Source: Plasmopara viticola (lineage: Eukaryota > Oomycota > Peronosporomycetes > Peronosporales > Peronosporaceae). Taken from it: a DNA stretch of 64,000 bases. The stretch's first letter is position 1; each line of letters starts with the position of its first letter. Below the pieces are notes generated by a model, which was not told the origin of the DNA, ran no database searches, and saw only the letters and a program-made list of their open reading frames with translations. The translations under genes were made by a program, and so were the position numbers. The stretch is taken from contig MBPM02000089.1 in assembly GCA_001695595.3 (NCBI GenBank), positions 186,001 through 250,000 on the forward strand, written 5' to 3'. Shown piece by piece: positions 32,381-45,370 of this stretch.

Positions 32381-34183
32381 ATTTCCAAGAGGCTGGAAGG
32401 TAGTATTGAAAGCTGGTCCCGAGCAAAGTTGTTTGCTTGGCTTAGCAAATTGCTGAATGAGTGAATGCGTGCATGGTCTTGGGGCACACTATTTCTCATC
32501 GTGTCGACCAAATCTTGAGATCATCTCACGGGAGCTCGTCACCAGAATGTGTACGGAACAGATATAAAGGGGCGACACTTGAAGTGAAATGTCAGCCGCC
32601 AAGTGTAGTATGGGCAGCGAGACATTCAGTGATGAAAGCTCAATTATTCGCGTATGGGACGGGCCTGTTAAGACGAAAGGCTTTGATCAAGCTCCGGAGG
32701 GGCGCATTTACTTTAAACGAGCTCGACATGTAGTGTAAATGCAGATCTTGTGTGCAACAAGGTAGCAAGCAGCATCTTCTGACTAAAAGCGCATCCAAAG
32801 GCGCTTTTTCTTTCGCAGAAGTGTCCAACACGCCATCTTACGGCGAAGATAATGACAAGATAGTATGCAAAAGTCTTGATCTCTGCCTTCGTGCAACTTA
32901 ATATCTCTCCTGATAGGCAAATACATAAAACCTCGTTACGCATCCGAGTTTTCCTTTCTTTTTTTTTCTTATTACTCTATTACTAACGCTAAGAATGACG
33001 CTGCGTCGTGTGACACAGTTTTGAGATGCGAGGACTCAATTTAAGCAAATTGCCGTCATATATTCGCGATGCACACATATGGAATACCCGACTCCGACGG
33101 GCTTTGAGATGTCAATTTCGCTCTCCTGCTTTCCATCTCATATATGTAGGTTAGCTATTACGATCTGTAGCAATATTCATACCAACTTATGATTAGGAGT
33201 TATCAATGGACCCATTACCCATTTCAAGCGGACTGATGCACTAAAAACACACTATGATATGGCCTATATCCATTCGGTAATCAATACGTGACACACTGCT
33301 TACAACTCGTTTAAGAAATACATTTATATGACGGTTTCCCCCTCCCCTGTCCATCAATGACTTGACAAAGGTGTTCTTTTCATGCAAATAGAAAAAGTCT
33401 ATACCTTTGGATTAATATTTGTAGAAGGTTACTCAGCCCCAAATTTGAACGGACCCGGCTCCACACGTAGAAACAACAAGGGTATATGTAACTCAACAGG
33501 GCTAAGTACAGCAAACTCATTTGCCTGGATCCTAAAATACGTTTGCTGTGCGCTGGTCCCGTCAAGCGGTGGCAGTTCCCTTCCCCCCAAATAGATATTG
33601 AAAGTGTAACGGCTGATGTCCTCACTCGGATTTTGCCTCCACAACAAGGGCTGCCGACTATTAGGAGCTCCACACTGGATATTTACACTAGGAATATATT
33701 GGGTACATACTACCTTGGTTACGTAAAAGCCAACAATTTGCTGTCGGCTTTAATTCTGCATAGCCAATCCGATCTTACTTTTCTCCTGTTTGCATTTGCA
33801 CGTTGTATATTGGAAAAAATTTCGAGTCACAAAGGAACTCTTTATGCGCACAATGAGCTTAATTCGATCTCTCCTTTCTTGATATAGATACCTTTTCCCG
33901 AAGGTATTATTACTCGTTCTGCGAGTTTTAGTTGGAAATAAGATGCTTCCAAATTGAACAATAGCTAGAACATTAGACGAGTAAAATTTGACCCAAGAGA
34001 ATACGACGACATTGTCAAATATTGTCCCAACAATTTAAAGTCACAGTATTTCATATATTTAGCAAGGTTAAATGCGAATCGTATTGAAGCCACTTTGATG
34101 AATCGCTTACACTGGGCACACTGAAGAGCGCATAAGGGTGTTCACGTTGTTACACATAAACTTCTTGAGGTCGTGTTCGTTTT

Positions 34184-35242
34184 TTATGGGTGTTCAGAGA
34201 TCGGACCGTTGACAGGTGGCATCGGAGCTCCGAGGGGTGGATTACCCTTTTGCAAAGGTTGGTCGGGGATCGGACCTTTGGTAGGCGGCTTTGGAGCTTC
34301 AAGGGGCGGTTTGCCACTCGGGAAAGGCTGCCCGGGGAATGGACCGTTGGCAGGCGGCATCGAAGATCCAAAAGGCGGACTATTACCCTGGAAAGGGTTT
34401 TGAGAAATTGGACCATTTGGAGGCAGCATTGGAGGTCCAAAAGGCGGGTTTCCATTGAGCAGTACGTATCCAGTGATCAAACCGATAGTAGGCGGCATCG
34501 GAGCTCCGAAAAGCGTATTGCCTTTCATGAAAGGAAATCCGGGGAGCGGACCGTTTGCGGGCGGCATCGGACCTCCAATGGGCGGGATACCACCCATGAA
34601 AGGAGCGCCGGGGAGCGGACCATTGTCAGGCGGCATCGGACCTCCAAGGGATGGGTTACCAGCCATTGAAGGAAATCCAGGGAGCTGACGATTGGCAGGC
34701 GGCATCAGACCTCCTAGGGCTGGATTACCAGCCATTGAAGGAATTCCAGGGAACGGACCACTGGTAGGCGGCATCGGACCACCAATGGGTGGATTATCAG
34801 CTATTAAAGGAAGTCTGGGGAGCGGACCATTGGCAGGCGGCTTCGGACCTCCAACGGGTGGATTCCCATCCATTGAAAGAACTCCGGGGAGCGGACCATT
34901 GGCTGGCGGCTTCGGACCTCCAACGGGTGGGTTACCCGCCATTGAAGGAACTCCTGGGAGCGGACCATCGGCAGGCGGCTTCGGACCTCCAACGGGTGGG
35001 TTACCCGCCATTGAAGGAACTCCTGGGAGCGGATCATTGGCAGGCGGCTTCGGACCTCCAACGGGTGGATTACCACCCAAGAAAGATTGATCGTTGGTCG
35101 GACCATCGCCAGGCGGCATCTGACCTTCATGAGGTGGGTTACCACGCGGCATCAGACCATCACGGGGCGAATTACCACTCACGACAGGTTGATCGTTGGA
35201 CGGACTATTGCCAAGCGGCATCTGACTTTCATGGGGTGAGTT
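34184..35242 (-). repeat. 69-bp coding repeats of copy F
   Basis: Fourteen 69-bp units plus a partial one, preceded by an 11-residue half unit (NSPRDGLMPRG) among the first repeats. The units nearest the 3' end are individually distinct and are kept in order in all copies (VLLNG, QNPFQG, PFPSG, PLQKG, ISEHP blocks). The middle units (PSMAG type) are near-identical to each other and vary in number, which marks them as the site of expansion and contraction. Confidence 0.9.
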
Positions 35243-35608
35243 ACCACCCACAAAAGGTTGTTCGGTATTCGGACGATTGGCAGGGATTGGATCGTTGGCA
35301 GGCGGCTTCTGAGGTCCAAAAGGCGGGATACCACTTTGTGTGTCAGTTCCTGACCTCGGGGGTCTAGCAAGCAAACTGCCGTCAATCGGACTGTTACCGT
35401 CGTCCTCGTTTTGCTGGTTATCTTCATTCAGCGTAGGTTGCTCGACCGGACCACGTAGGCCGCTACCGGCACCCAAATTACGGTTGGCAACTTTTACTTG
35501 GTTGGTACTCTCGGTCGTCCATCCAAAAGAGGCGTCTGTGCGCAAAAACGTCGAAGCGGCAATCGCTGTAGCAAGTGCAGCGTGCGCGACGATGCGGGAA
35601 ATATGCAT
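34184..35608 (-). CDS. Secreted Pro/Gly/Asn-rich repeat protein with SGLR motif, copy F (intact)
   Basis: 474 aa, the only full-length uninterrupted copy in the window. Residues 1-26 are a signal peptide (MHISRIVAHA, Ala/Thr/Ile core, cleavage near RTDA). A 22-residue linker leads to SGLR at 49-52, then an acidic stretch NEDNQQNEDD at 61-70. From residue 123 there are 14 full 23-residue repeats of the form NPPxGGPxPPANGPLPGxPSMAG, a partial one, and the terminus ISEHP. There are no cysteines and no further membrane segment. I chose the ATG at the signal peptide because the initiator at 35673-35691 lies between it and the upstream in-frame ATG (35758). The xxLR plus acidic layout resembles oomycete RxLR-dEER effectors, but the first Arg is replaced. 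Function unknown; cell-wall or apoplastic interaction is equally possible. Confidence 0.8.
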   Translation of the reverse strand: MHISRIVAHAALATAIAASTFLRTDASFGWTTESTNQVKVANRNLGAGSGLRGPVEQPTLNEDNQQNEDDGNSPIDGSLLARPPRSGTDTQSGIPPFGPQKPPANDPIPANRPNTEQPFVGGNSPHESQMPLGNSPSNDQPVVSGNSPRDGLMPRGNPPHEGQMPPGDGPTNDQSFLGGNPPVGGPKPPANDPLPGVPSMAGNPPVGGPKPPADGPLPGVPSMAGNPPVGGPKPPANGPLPGVLSMDGNPPVGGPKPPANGPLPRLPLIADNPPIGGPMPPTSGPFPGIPSMAGNPALGGLMPPANRQLPGFPSMAGNPSLGGPMPPDNGPLPGAPFMGGIPPIGGPMPPANGPLPGFPFMKGNTLFGAPMPPTIGLITGYVLLNGNPPFGPPMLPPNGPISQNPFQGNSPPFGSSMPPANGPFPGQPFPSGKPPLEAPKPPTKGPIPDQPLQKGNPPLGAPMPPVNGPISEHP

Positions 35609-35672
35609 AATTGTAGGAGACTGGAAGGTAGTTTTGAAAGCAGGGTCCCGGGCAAGGTTGTTTGCTTGGCTT

Positions 35673-35691
35673 AGCAAATTGCTGAATGAGT
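35673..35691 (-). promoter_or_regulatory. Oomycete-type initiator, copy F
   Basis: ACTCATTCAGCAATTTGCT, 65 bases upstream of the ATG. It gives a predicted leader of about 78 bases with start near 35687. It decides the start codon of the intact copy. Confidence 0.65.
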
Positions 35692-37474
35692 GAATGCGTG
35701 CATGGTCTTGGGGCACACGATTTCTCATCATGTCGACCAAATCTTGAGATCTTCTCACTGGAGCTCGTCACCAGGATGTGTACGGAACAGATATTAAGCG
35801 GTGCTTCTACAGTTTGAGACCTACGATACTTGAAGTCGATTGTCAGCCGCCAAGCGTAATATGGGCAGCGAGACATTTAGTGATGAAAGCTCTATTATTC
35901 GCGTATCTGACGGGCCTGTTAAGACGAAAGTCGATGAACAGGCTCCGGAATGACTCATTTAATTAAAAAAGCTCGACATATAGCGTAAAGTCTCGGTACG
36001 GAACTGCAAATCTTGTGTGCAAAAAGGTAGCAAGCAGCATCTTCTGAGTAACGACGCATTCAAAGACGCCTTTTCTTTCGCAGAAGTGTCCAACACGCAA
36101 TCTTACGGCGAAAACATTGAGAGGATAGTATAAATCGTGCAAAAGTCTTGATCTATGCATTCGTGCAACTTAATATCTCTCCTGATAAGCAAATACATAA
36201 AACCTCGTTACGCATCCGAGTTTTCCTTTCATTTTTTCTTATAACTTTATTACTAACGATACTCTTCTTGTTGACTCGACGCTAAGAATGACGCTGCCTC
36301 GTGTGACACAGTTTTGAGATGCGAGGACTCAGTTTAACGCAAATTGCCGTCATATATTCGCGATGCACACATATGGAATACCCGACTCCGACGGGCTTTG
36401 AGATGTCAATTTCGCTCTCCTGCTTTCCATCTCATATATGTAGGTTAGCTATTACGATCTGTAGCAATATTCATACCAACTTATGATTAGGAGTTATCAA
36501 TGGACCCATTACCCATTTCAAGCGGACTGATGCACTAAAAACACACTATGATATGGCCTATATCCATTCGGTAATCAATACGTGGCACACTGCTTACAAC
36601 TCGTTTAAGAAATACATTTATATGACGGTTTCCCCCTCCCCTGTCCATCAATGACTTGACAAAGGTGTTCTTTTCATGCAAATAGAAAAAGTCTATACCT
36701 TTGGATTAATATTTGTAGAAGGTTACTCAGCCCCAAATTTGAACGGACCCGGCTCCACACGTAGAAACAACAAGGGTATATGTAACTCAACAGGGCTAAG
36801 TACAGCAAACTCATTTGCCTGGATCCTAAAATACGTTTGCTGTGCGCTGGTCCCGTCAAGCGGTGGCAGTCCCTTCCCCCCAAATAGATATTGAAAGTGT
36901 AACGGCTGATGTCCTCACTCGGATTTTGCCTCCACAACAAGGGCTGCCGACTATTAGGAGCTCCACACTGGATATTTACACTAGGAATATATTGGGTACA
37001 TACTCCCTGGGTACGTAAAAGCCAACAATTTGCTGTCGGCTTTAATTCTGCATAGCCAATCCGATCTTACTTTTCTCCTGTTTGCATTTGCACGTTGTAT
37101 ATTGGAAAAATTTCGAGTCACAAGGGAACTCTTTATGCGCACAATGAGCTTAATTCGATCTCTCCTTTCTTGATATAGATACCTTTTCCCGAAGGTATTA
37201 TTACTCGTTCTGCGAGTTTTAGTTGGAAATAAGATGCTTCCAAATTGAACAATAGCTAGAACATTAGACGAGTGAAATTTGACCCAAGAGAATACGACGA
37301 CATTGTCAAATATTGTCCCAACAATTTAAAGTCACAGTATTTCATATATTTAGCAAGGTTAAATGCGAATCGTATTGAAGCCACTTTGATGAATCGCTTA
37401 CACTGGGCACACTTAAGAGCGCATAAGGGTGTTCACGTTGTTACACATAAACTTCTTGAGGTCGTGTTCGTTTT

Positions 37475-38962
37475 TTATGGGTGTTCAGAGATCGGACCGT
37501 TGACAGGTGGCATCGGAGCTCCGAGGGGTGGATTACCCTTTTGCAAAGGTTGGTCGGGGATCGGACCTTTGGTAGGCGGCTTTGGAGCTTCAAGGGCGGT
37601 TTGCCACTCGGGAAAGGCTGCCCGGGGAATGGACCGTTGGCAGGCGGCATCGGAGATCCAAAGGGCGGACTACCACCCTGGAAAGGGTTTTGAAAAATTG
37701 GACCATTTGGAGGCAGCATTGGAGGTCCAAAAGGCGGGTTTCCATTGAGCAGTACGTATCCAGTGATCAAACCGATAGTAGGCGGCATCGGAGCTCCGAA
37801 AGGCGTATTGCCTCCCATGAAAGGAAATCCGGGGAGCGGACCGTTTGCGGGCGGCATCGGACCTCCAATGGGCGGGATACCACCCATGAAAGGAGCGCCG
37901 GGGAGCGGACCGTTTGTGGGCGGCATCGGACCTCCAATGGGCGGGATACCACCCATGAAAGGAGCGCCGGGGAGCGGACCATTGTCAGGCGGCATCGGAG
38001 CTCCAAGGGATGGATTACCAGCCATGAAGGAACTCCAGGGAGCTGACCATTGGCAGGCGGCATCGGACCTCCAAGGGGTGGATTACCAGCCATTGAAGGA
38101 GCTCCGGGGAGCGGACCATTGGCAGGCGGCTTTGGACCTCCAACGGGTGGAATACCAGCCATTGAAGGAACTCCAGGAAGCTGACCATTGGCAAGGGGAC
38201 CATTGGCAGGCGGCTTCGGACCTCCAAGGGGTGGATTACCAGCCATTGAAGGAGCTCCGGGGAGCGGACCATTGGCAGGCGGCTTTGGACCTCCAACGGG
38301 TGGAATACCAGCCATTGAAGGAACTCCGGGGGGCGGACCATTGGGAGGCGGCTTCGGACCTCCAAAGGGTGGATTACCAGCCATTGAAGGAACTCCAGGA
38401 AGCTGACCATTCGCAAGGGGACCATTGGCAGGCGGCTTCGGACCTCCAAGGGGTGGATTACCAGCCATTGAAGGAGCTCCGGGGAGCGGACCATTGGCAG
38501 GCGGCTTTGGACCTCCAACGGGTGGATTACCACCCACGAAAGATTGATCGTTGGTCGGACCATCGCCGAGCGGCATCTGACCTCCATTAGGTGGGTTACC
38601 ACCCACAAAAGGTTGTTCGGTATTCGGACGGTTGACAGGGATTGGATTGTTGGCAGGCGGCTTCTGAGGTCCAAAAGGCGGGATACCACTTTGTGTGTCA
38701 GTTCCTGACCTTGGGGTCTAGCAACCAAACTGCCGTCAATCGGACTGTTACCGTCGTCCTCGTTTTGCTGGTTATCTTCATTCAGCGTAGGTTGCTCAAC
38801 CGGACCACGTAGGCCGCTACCGGCACCCAAATTACGGTTGGCAACTTTTGCTTGGTTGGTACTCTCGGACGTCCATCCAAAAGAGGCGTCTGTGGGCAAA
38901 AACGTCGAAGCGGCAATCGCTGTAGCAAGTGCAGCGTGCGCGACGATGCGGGAAATGTGCAT
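37475..38962 (-). pseudogene. Secreted Pro-rich repeat protein, copy G (three one-base losses)
   Basis: N-terminus intact. One-base losses lie at about 38714 (ttggggtct), 38022 (cagccatgaagg) and 37594 (caagggcgg). The total length stays a multiple of three (1488), but the segments between the losses are out of frame. The longest proline-rich in-frame stretch is about 38025-38650. It shares the first loss with copies J and M, which lie three and six units further on. Confidence 0.75.
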
Positions 38963-40785
38963 ATTTCCAAGAGGCTGGAAGGTAGTATTGAAAGCTGGTT
39001 CCCGAGCAAAGTTGTTTGCTTGGCTTAGCAAATTGCTGAATGAGTGAATGCGTGCATGGTCTTGGGGCACACTATTTCTCATCGTGTCGACCAAATCTTG
39101 AGATCATCTCACGGGAGCTCGTCGCCAGAATGTGTACGGAACAGATACAAAGGGGCGACACTTGAAGTGAAATGTCAGCCGCCAAGTGTAGTATGGGCAG
39201 CGAGACGATTAGTGATGAAAGCTCAATTATTCGCGTATGGGACGGGCCTGTAAAGACGAAAGGCTTTGATCAAGCTCCGGAGGGGCGCATTTACTTTAAA
39301 CGAGCTCGACATGTAGTGTAAGTGCAGATCTTGTGTGCAACAAGGTAGCAAGCAGCATCTTCTGACTAAAAGCGCATCCAAAGGCGCTTTTTCTTTCGCA
39401 GAAGTGTCCAACACGCCATCTTACGGCGAAGATAATGACAAGATAGTATGCAAAAGTCTTGATCTCTGCCTTCGTGCAACTTAATATCTCTCCTGATAGG
39501 CAAATACATAAAACCTCGTTACGCATCCGAGTTTTCCTTTCATTTTTTTCTTATTACTCTATTACTAACAATACTCTTGTTCTTGACTCGACGCTAAGAA
39601 CGACGCTGCGTCGTGTGACACAGTTTGAGATGCGAGGACTCAATTTAAGCAATTTGCCGTCATATATTCGCGATGCACACATATGGAATACCCGACTCCG
39701 ACGGGCTTTGAGATGTCAATTTCGCTCTCCTGCTTTCCATCTCATATATGTAGGTTAGCTTTTACGATCTGTAGCAATTATCATACCAACTTATGATTAG
39801 GAATTATCAATGGACCCATTACTCATTTCAAGCGGACTGATGCACTAAAAACACACTATGATATGGCCTATATCCATTCGGTAATCAATACGTGGCACAC
39901 TGCTTACAACTCGTTTAAGAAATACATTTATATGACGGTTTCCCCCTCCCCTGTTCATCAATGACTTGACAAAGGTGTTCTTTTCATGCAAATAGAAAAA
40001 GTCTATACCTTTGGATCAATATTTGTAGAAGGTTACTCAGCCCCAAATTTGAACGGACCCGGCTCCACACGTAGAAACAACAGGGGTATATGTAACTCAA
40101 CAGGGCTAAGTACAGCAAACTCATTTGCCTGGATCCTAAAATACGTTTGCTGTGCGCTGGTCCCGTCAAGCGGTGGCAGTTCCCTTCCCCCCAAATAGAT
40201 ATTGAAAGTGTAACGGCTGATGTCCTCACTCGGATATTGCCTCCACAACAAGGGCTGCCGACTATTAGGAGCTCCACACTGGATATTTACACTAGGAATA
40301 TATTGGGTACATACTACCTTGGTTACGTAAAAGCCAACAATTTGCTGTCGGCTTTAATTCTGCATAGCCAATCCGATCTTACTTTTCTCCTGTTTGCATT
40401 TGCACGTTGTATATTGGAAAAGTTCGAGTCACAAAGGAACTCTTTATGCGCACAATGAGCTTAACTCGATCTCTCGTTTCTTGATATAGATACCTTTTCC
40501 CGAGGGTATTATTACTCGTTCTGCGAGTTTAAGTTGGAAATAAGATGCTTCCAAATTGAACAATAGCTAGAACATTAGACGAGTGAAATTTGACCCAAGA
40601 GAATACGACGACATTGTCAAATATTGTCCCAACAATTTAAAGTCACAGTATTTCATATATTTAGCAAGGTTAAATGCGAATCGTATTGAAGCCACTTTGA
40701 TGAATCGCTTACACTGGGCACACTTAAGAGCGCATAAGGGTGTTCACGTTGTTACACATAAACTTCTTGAGGTCGTGTTCGTTTT

Positions 40786-42135
40786 TTATGGGTGTTCAGA
40801 GATCGGACCGTTGACAGGTGGCATCGGAGCTCCGAGGGGTGGATTACCCTTTTGCAAAGGTTGGTCGGGGATCGGACCTTTGGTAGGCGGCTTTGGAGCT
40901 TCAAGGGGCGGTTTGCCACTCGGGAAAGGCTGCCCGGGGAATGGACCGTTGGCAGGCGGCATCGGAGATCCAAAGGGCGGACTACCACCCTGGAAAGGGT
41001 TTTGAAAATTGGACCATTTGGAGGCAGCATTGGAGGTCCAAAAGGCGGGTTTCCATTGAGCAGTACGTATCCAGTGATCAAACCGATAGTAGGCGGCATC
41101 GGAGCTCCGAAAGGCGTATTGCCTCCCATGAAAGGAAATCCGGGGAGCGGACCGTTTGCGGGCGGCATCGGACCTCCAATGGGCGGGATACCACCCATGA
41201 AAGGAGCGCCGGGGAGCGGACCGTTTGTGGGCGGCATCGGACCTCCAATGGGCGGGATACCACCCATGAAAGGAGCGCCGGGGAGCGGACCATTGTCAGG
41301 CGGCATCGGAGCTCCAAGGGATGGATTACCAGCCATTGAAGGAACTCCAGGGAGCTGACCATTGGCAGGCGGCATCGGACCTCCAAGGGGTGGAATACCA
41401 GCCATTGAAGGAACTCCAGGAAGCTGAACATTGGCAAGGGGACCATTGGCAGGCGGCTTCGGACCTCCAAGGGTGGATTACCAGCCATTGAAGGAGCTCC
41501 GGGGAGCGGACCATTGGGAGGCGGCTTTGGACCTCCAACGGGTGGATTACCAGCCATTGAAGGAACTCCAGGAAGCTGACCATTCGCAAGGGGACCATTG
41601 GCAGGCGGCTTCGGACCTCCAAGGGTGGATTACCAGCCATTGAAGGAGCTCCGGGGAGCGGACCATTGGCAGGCGGCTTTGGACCTCCAACGGGTGGATT
41701 ACCACCCACGAAAGATTGATCGTTGGTCGGACCATCGCCGAGCGGCATCTGACCTCCATTAGGTGGGTTACCACCCACAAAAGGTTGTTCGGTATTCGGA
41801 CGGTTGACAGGGATTGGATTGTTGGCAGGCGGCTTCTGAGGTCCAAAAGGCGGGATACCACTTTGTGTGTCAGTTCCTGACCTTGGGGGTCTAGCAACCA
41901 AACTGCCGTCAATCGGACTGTTACCGTCGTCCTCGTTTTGCTGGTTATCTTCATTCAGCGTAGGTTGCTCAACCGGACCACGTAGGCCGCTACCGGCACC
42001 CAAATTACGGTTGGCAACTTTTGCTTGGTTGGTACTCTCGGACGTCCATCCAAAAGAGGCGTCTGTGGGCAAAAACGTCGAAGCGGCAATCGCTGTAGCA
42101 AGTGCAGCGTGCGCGACGATGCGGGAAATGTGCAT
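40786..42135 (-). pseudogene. Secreted Pro-rich repeat protein, copy H (frameshifts in G runs)
   Basis: In frame from the ATG through signal peptide, SGLR, acidic stretch and about four repeats, to a loss of one G at 41623-41625 (ccaagggtgg). The same loss occurs at 41471-41473, and 'ttttgaaaattgg' at 41003 lacks another base. The frame from the ATG is open to 41326 (269 aa), with the last part in alternative-frame repeats. Nearly the same sequence as copy K at an offset of 9714. Confidence 0.75.
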
Positions 42136-43955
42136 ATTTCCAAGAGGCTGGAAGGTAGTATTGAAAGCTGGTTCCCGAGCAAAGTTGTTTGCTTGGCTTA
42201 GCAAATTGCTGAATGAGTGAATGCGTGCATGGTCTTGGGGCACACTATTTCTCATCGTGTCGACCAAATCTTGAGATCTTCTCACGGGAGCTCGTCACCA
42301 GAATGTGTTCGGAACAGATATAAGGGGCGACACTTGAAGTTAAATGTCAGCCGCCAAGTGTGGTATGGGCAGCGAGACATGCAGTGATGAAAGCTCAATT
42401 ATTCGCGTATGGGACGGGCCTGTAAAGACGAAAGGCTTTGATCAAGCTCCGGAGGGGCGCATTTACTTTAAACGAGCTCGACATGTAGTGTAAGTGCAGA
42501 TCTTGTGTGCAACAAGGTAGCAAGCAGCATCTTCTGACTAAAAGCGCATCCAAAGGCGCTTTTTCTTTCGCAGAAGTGTCCAACACGCCATCTTACGGCG
42601 AAGATAATGACAAGATAGTATGCAAAAGTCTGTATATCTGCCTTCGTGCAACTTAATATCTCTCCTGATAGGCAACTACATAAAACCTCGTTACACATCC
42701 GAGTTTTCCTTTCATTTTTTTCTTATTACGCTATTACTAACGATACTCTTGTTCTTGACTCGACGCTAAGAACGACGCTGCGTCGTGTGACACAGTTTGA
42801 GATGCGAGGACTCAATTTAACAAATTGCCGTCATATATTCGCGATGCACACATATGGAATACCCGACTCCGACGGGCTTTGAGATGTCAATTTCGCTCTC
42901 CAGCTTTCCATCTCATATATGTAGGTTAGCTTTTACGATCTGTAATAATATTCATACCAACTTATGATTAGGAGTTATCAATGGACCCATTACCCATTTC
43001 AAGCGGACTGATGCACTAAAAACACACTATGATATGGCCTATATCCATTCGGTAATCAATACGTGGCACACTGCTTACAACTCGTTTAAGAAATACATTT
43101 ATATGACGGTTTCCCCCTCCCCTGTTCATCAATGACTTGACAAAGGTGTTCTTTTCATGCAAATAGAAAAAGTCTATACCTTTGGATCAATATTTGTAGA
43201 AGGTTACTCAGCCCCAAATTTGAACGGACCCGGCTCCACACGTAGAAACAACAAGGGTATATGTAACTCAACAGGGCTAAGTACAGCAAACTCATTTGCC
43301 TGGATCCTAAAATACGTTTGCTGTACGCTGGTCCCGTCAAGCGGTGGCAGTTCCCTTCCCCCAAATAGATATTGAAAGTGTAACGGCTGATGTCCTCGCT
43401 CGGGTTTTGCCGCCACAACAAGGGCTGCCGACTATTAGGAGCTCCACACTGGATATTTACACTAGGAATATATTGGGTACATACTACCTTGGTTACGTAA
43501 AAGCCAACAATTTGCTGTCGGCTTTAATTCTGCATAGCCAATCCGATCTTACTTTTCTCCTGTTTGCATTTGCACGTTGTATATTGGAAAAATTTCGAGT
43601 CACAAAGGAACTCTTTATGCGCACAATGAGCTTAATTCGATCTCTCGTTTCTTGCTATAGATACCTTTTCCGAGGGTATTATTACTCGTTCTGCGAGTTT
43701 TAGTTGGAAATAAGATGCTTCCAAATTGAACAATAGCTAGAACATTAGACGAGTGAAATTTGACCCAAGAGAATACGACGACATTGTCAAATATTGTCCC
43801 AACAATTTAAAGTCACAGTATTTCATATATTTAGCAAGGTTAAATGCGAATCGTATTGAAGCCACTTTGATGAATCGCTTACACTGGGCACACTGAAGAG
43901 CGCATAAGGGTGTTCACGTTGTTACACATAAACTTCTTGAGGTCGTGTTCGTTTT

Positions 43956-45370
43956 TTATGGGTGTTCAGAGATCGGACCGTTGACAGGTGGCATCGGAGC
44001 TCCGAGGGGTGGATTTCCCTTTTGCAAAGGTTGGTCGGGGATTAGACCGTTGGTAGGCGGCTTTGGAGCTTCAAGGGGCGGTTTGCCACTCGGGAAAGGC
44101 TGCCCGGGGAATGGACCGTTGGCAGGCGGCATCGGAGATCCAAAGGGCGGACTACCACCCTGGAAAGGGTTTTGAGAAATTGGACCATTTGGAGGCAGCA
44201 TTGGAGGTCCAAAAGGCGGGTTTCCATTGAGCAGTACGTATCCAGTGATCAAACCGATAGTAGGCGGCATCGGAGCTCCGAAAGGCGTATTGCCTCCCAT
44301 GAAAGGAAATCCGGGGAGCGGACCGTTTGCGGGCGGCATCGGACCTCCAATGGGCGGGATACCACCCATGAAAGGAGCGCCGGGGAGCGGACCATTGTCA
44401 GGCGGCATCGGACTCCAAGGGATGGGTTACCAGCCATTGAAGGAACTCCAGGGAGCTGACCATTGGCAGGCGGCATCGGACCTCCAAGGGTGGATTACCA
44501 GCCATTGAAGAGCTCCGGGGAGCGGACCATTGGCAGGCGGCAGGACCTCCAACGGGTGGAATACCAGCCATTGAAGGAACTCCAGGAAGCTGACCATTGG
44601 CAAGGGGACCATTGGCAGGCGGCTTCGGACCTCCAAGGGTGGATTACCAGCCATTGAAGGAGCTCCGGGGAGCGGACCATTGGCAGGCGGCTTTGGACCT
44701 CCAACGGGTGGAATACCAGCCATTGAAGGAACTTCGGGGGCGGACCATTGGGAGGCGGCTTCGGACCTCCAACGGGTGGATTACCAGCCATTGAAGGAAC
44801 TCCAGGAAGCTGACCATTCGCAAGGGGACCATTGGCAGGCGGCTTCGGACCTCCAAGGGGTGGATTACCAGCCATTGAAGGAGCTCCGGGGAGCGGACCA
44901 TTGGCAGGCGGCTTTGGACCTCCAACGGGTGGATTACCACCCACGAAAGATTGATCGTTGGTCGGACCATCGCCGAGCGGCATCTGACCTCCATTAGGTG
45001 GGTTACCACCCACAAAAGGTTGTTCGGTATTCGGACGGTTGACAGGGATTGGATTGTTGGCAGGCGGCTTCTGAGGTCCAAAAGGCGGGATACCACTTTG
45101 TGTGTCAGTTCCTGACCTTGGGGGTCTAGCAACCAAACTGCCGTCAATCGGACTGTTACCGTCGTCCTCGTTTTGCTGGTTATCTTCATTCAGCGTAGGT
45201 TGCTCAACCGGACCACGTAGGCCGCTACCGGCACCCAAATTACGGTTGGCAACTTTTGCTTGGTTGGTACTCTCGGACGTCCATCCAAAAGAGGCGTCTG
45301 TGGGCAAAAACGTCGAAGCGGCAATCGCTGTAGCAAGTGCAGCGTGCGCGACGATGCGGGAAATGTGCAT
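43956..45370 (-). pseudogene. Secreted Pro-rich repeat protein, copy I (many small indels)
   Basis: In frame from the ATG to about 44735, where 'gaacttcgggggcgg' has lost a base. Further losses are at about 44637 (ccaagggtgg), 44551 (gcggcaggacc), 44510 (gaagagctcc), 44488 and 44412 (ggactcc). From about 44408 to the stop at 43956 the reading is again proline-rich and ends ISEHP. The product from the ATG would be 291 aa with a Trp/Ser/Cys-rich end. Confidence 0.75.

Noticed and set aside
35608..35758. Longer start for the family proteins (MRRSQDLVD or MVDTMRNSV)
   Set aside because: The extension would bury the signal peptide. It is frame-broken in copies B and E, and it overlaps the initiator.
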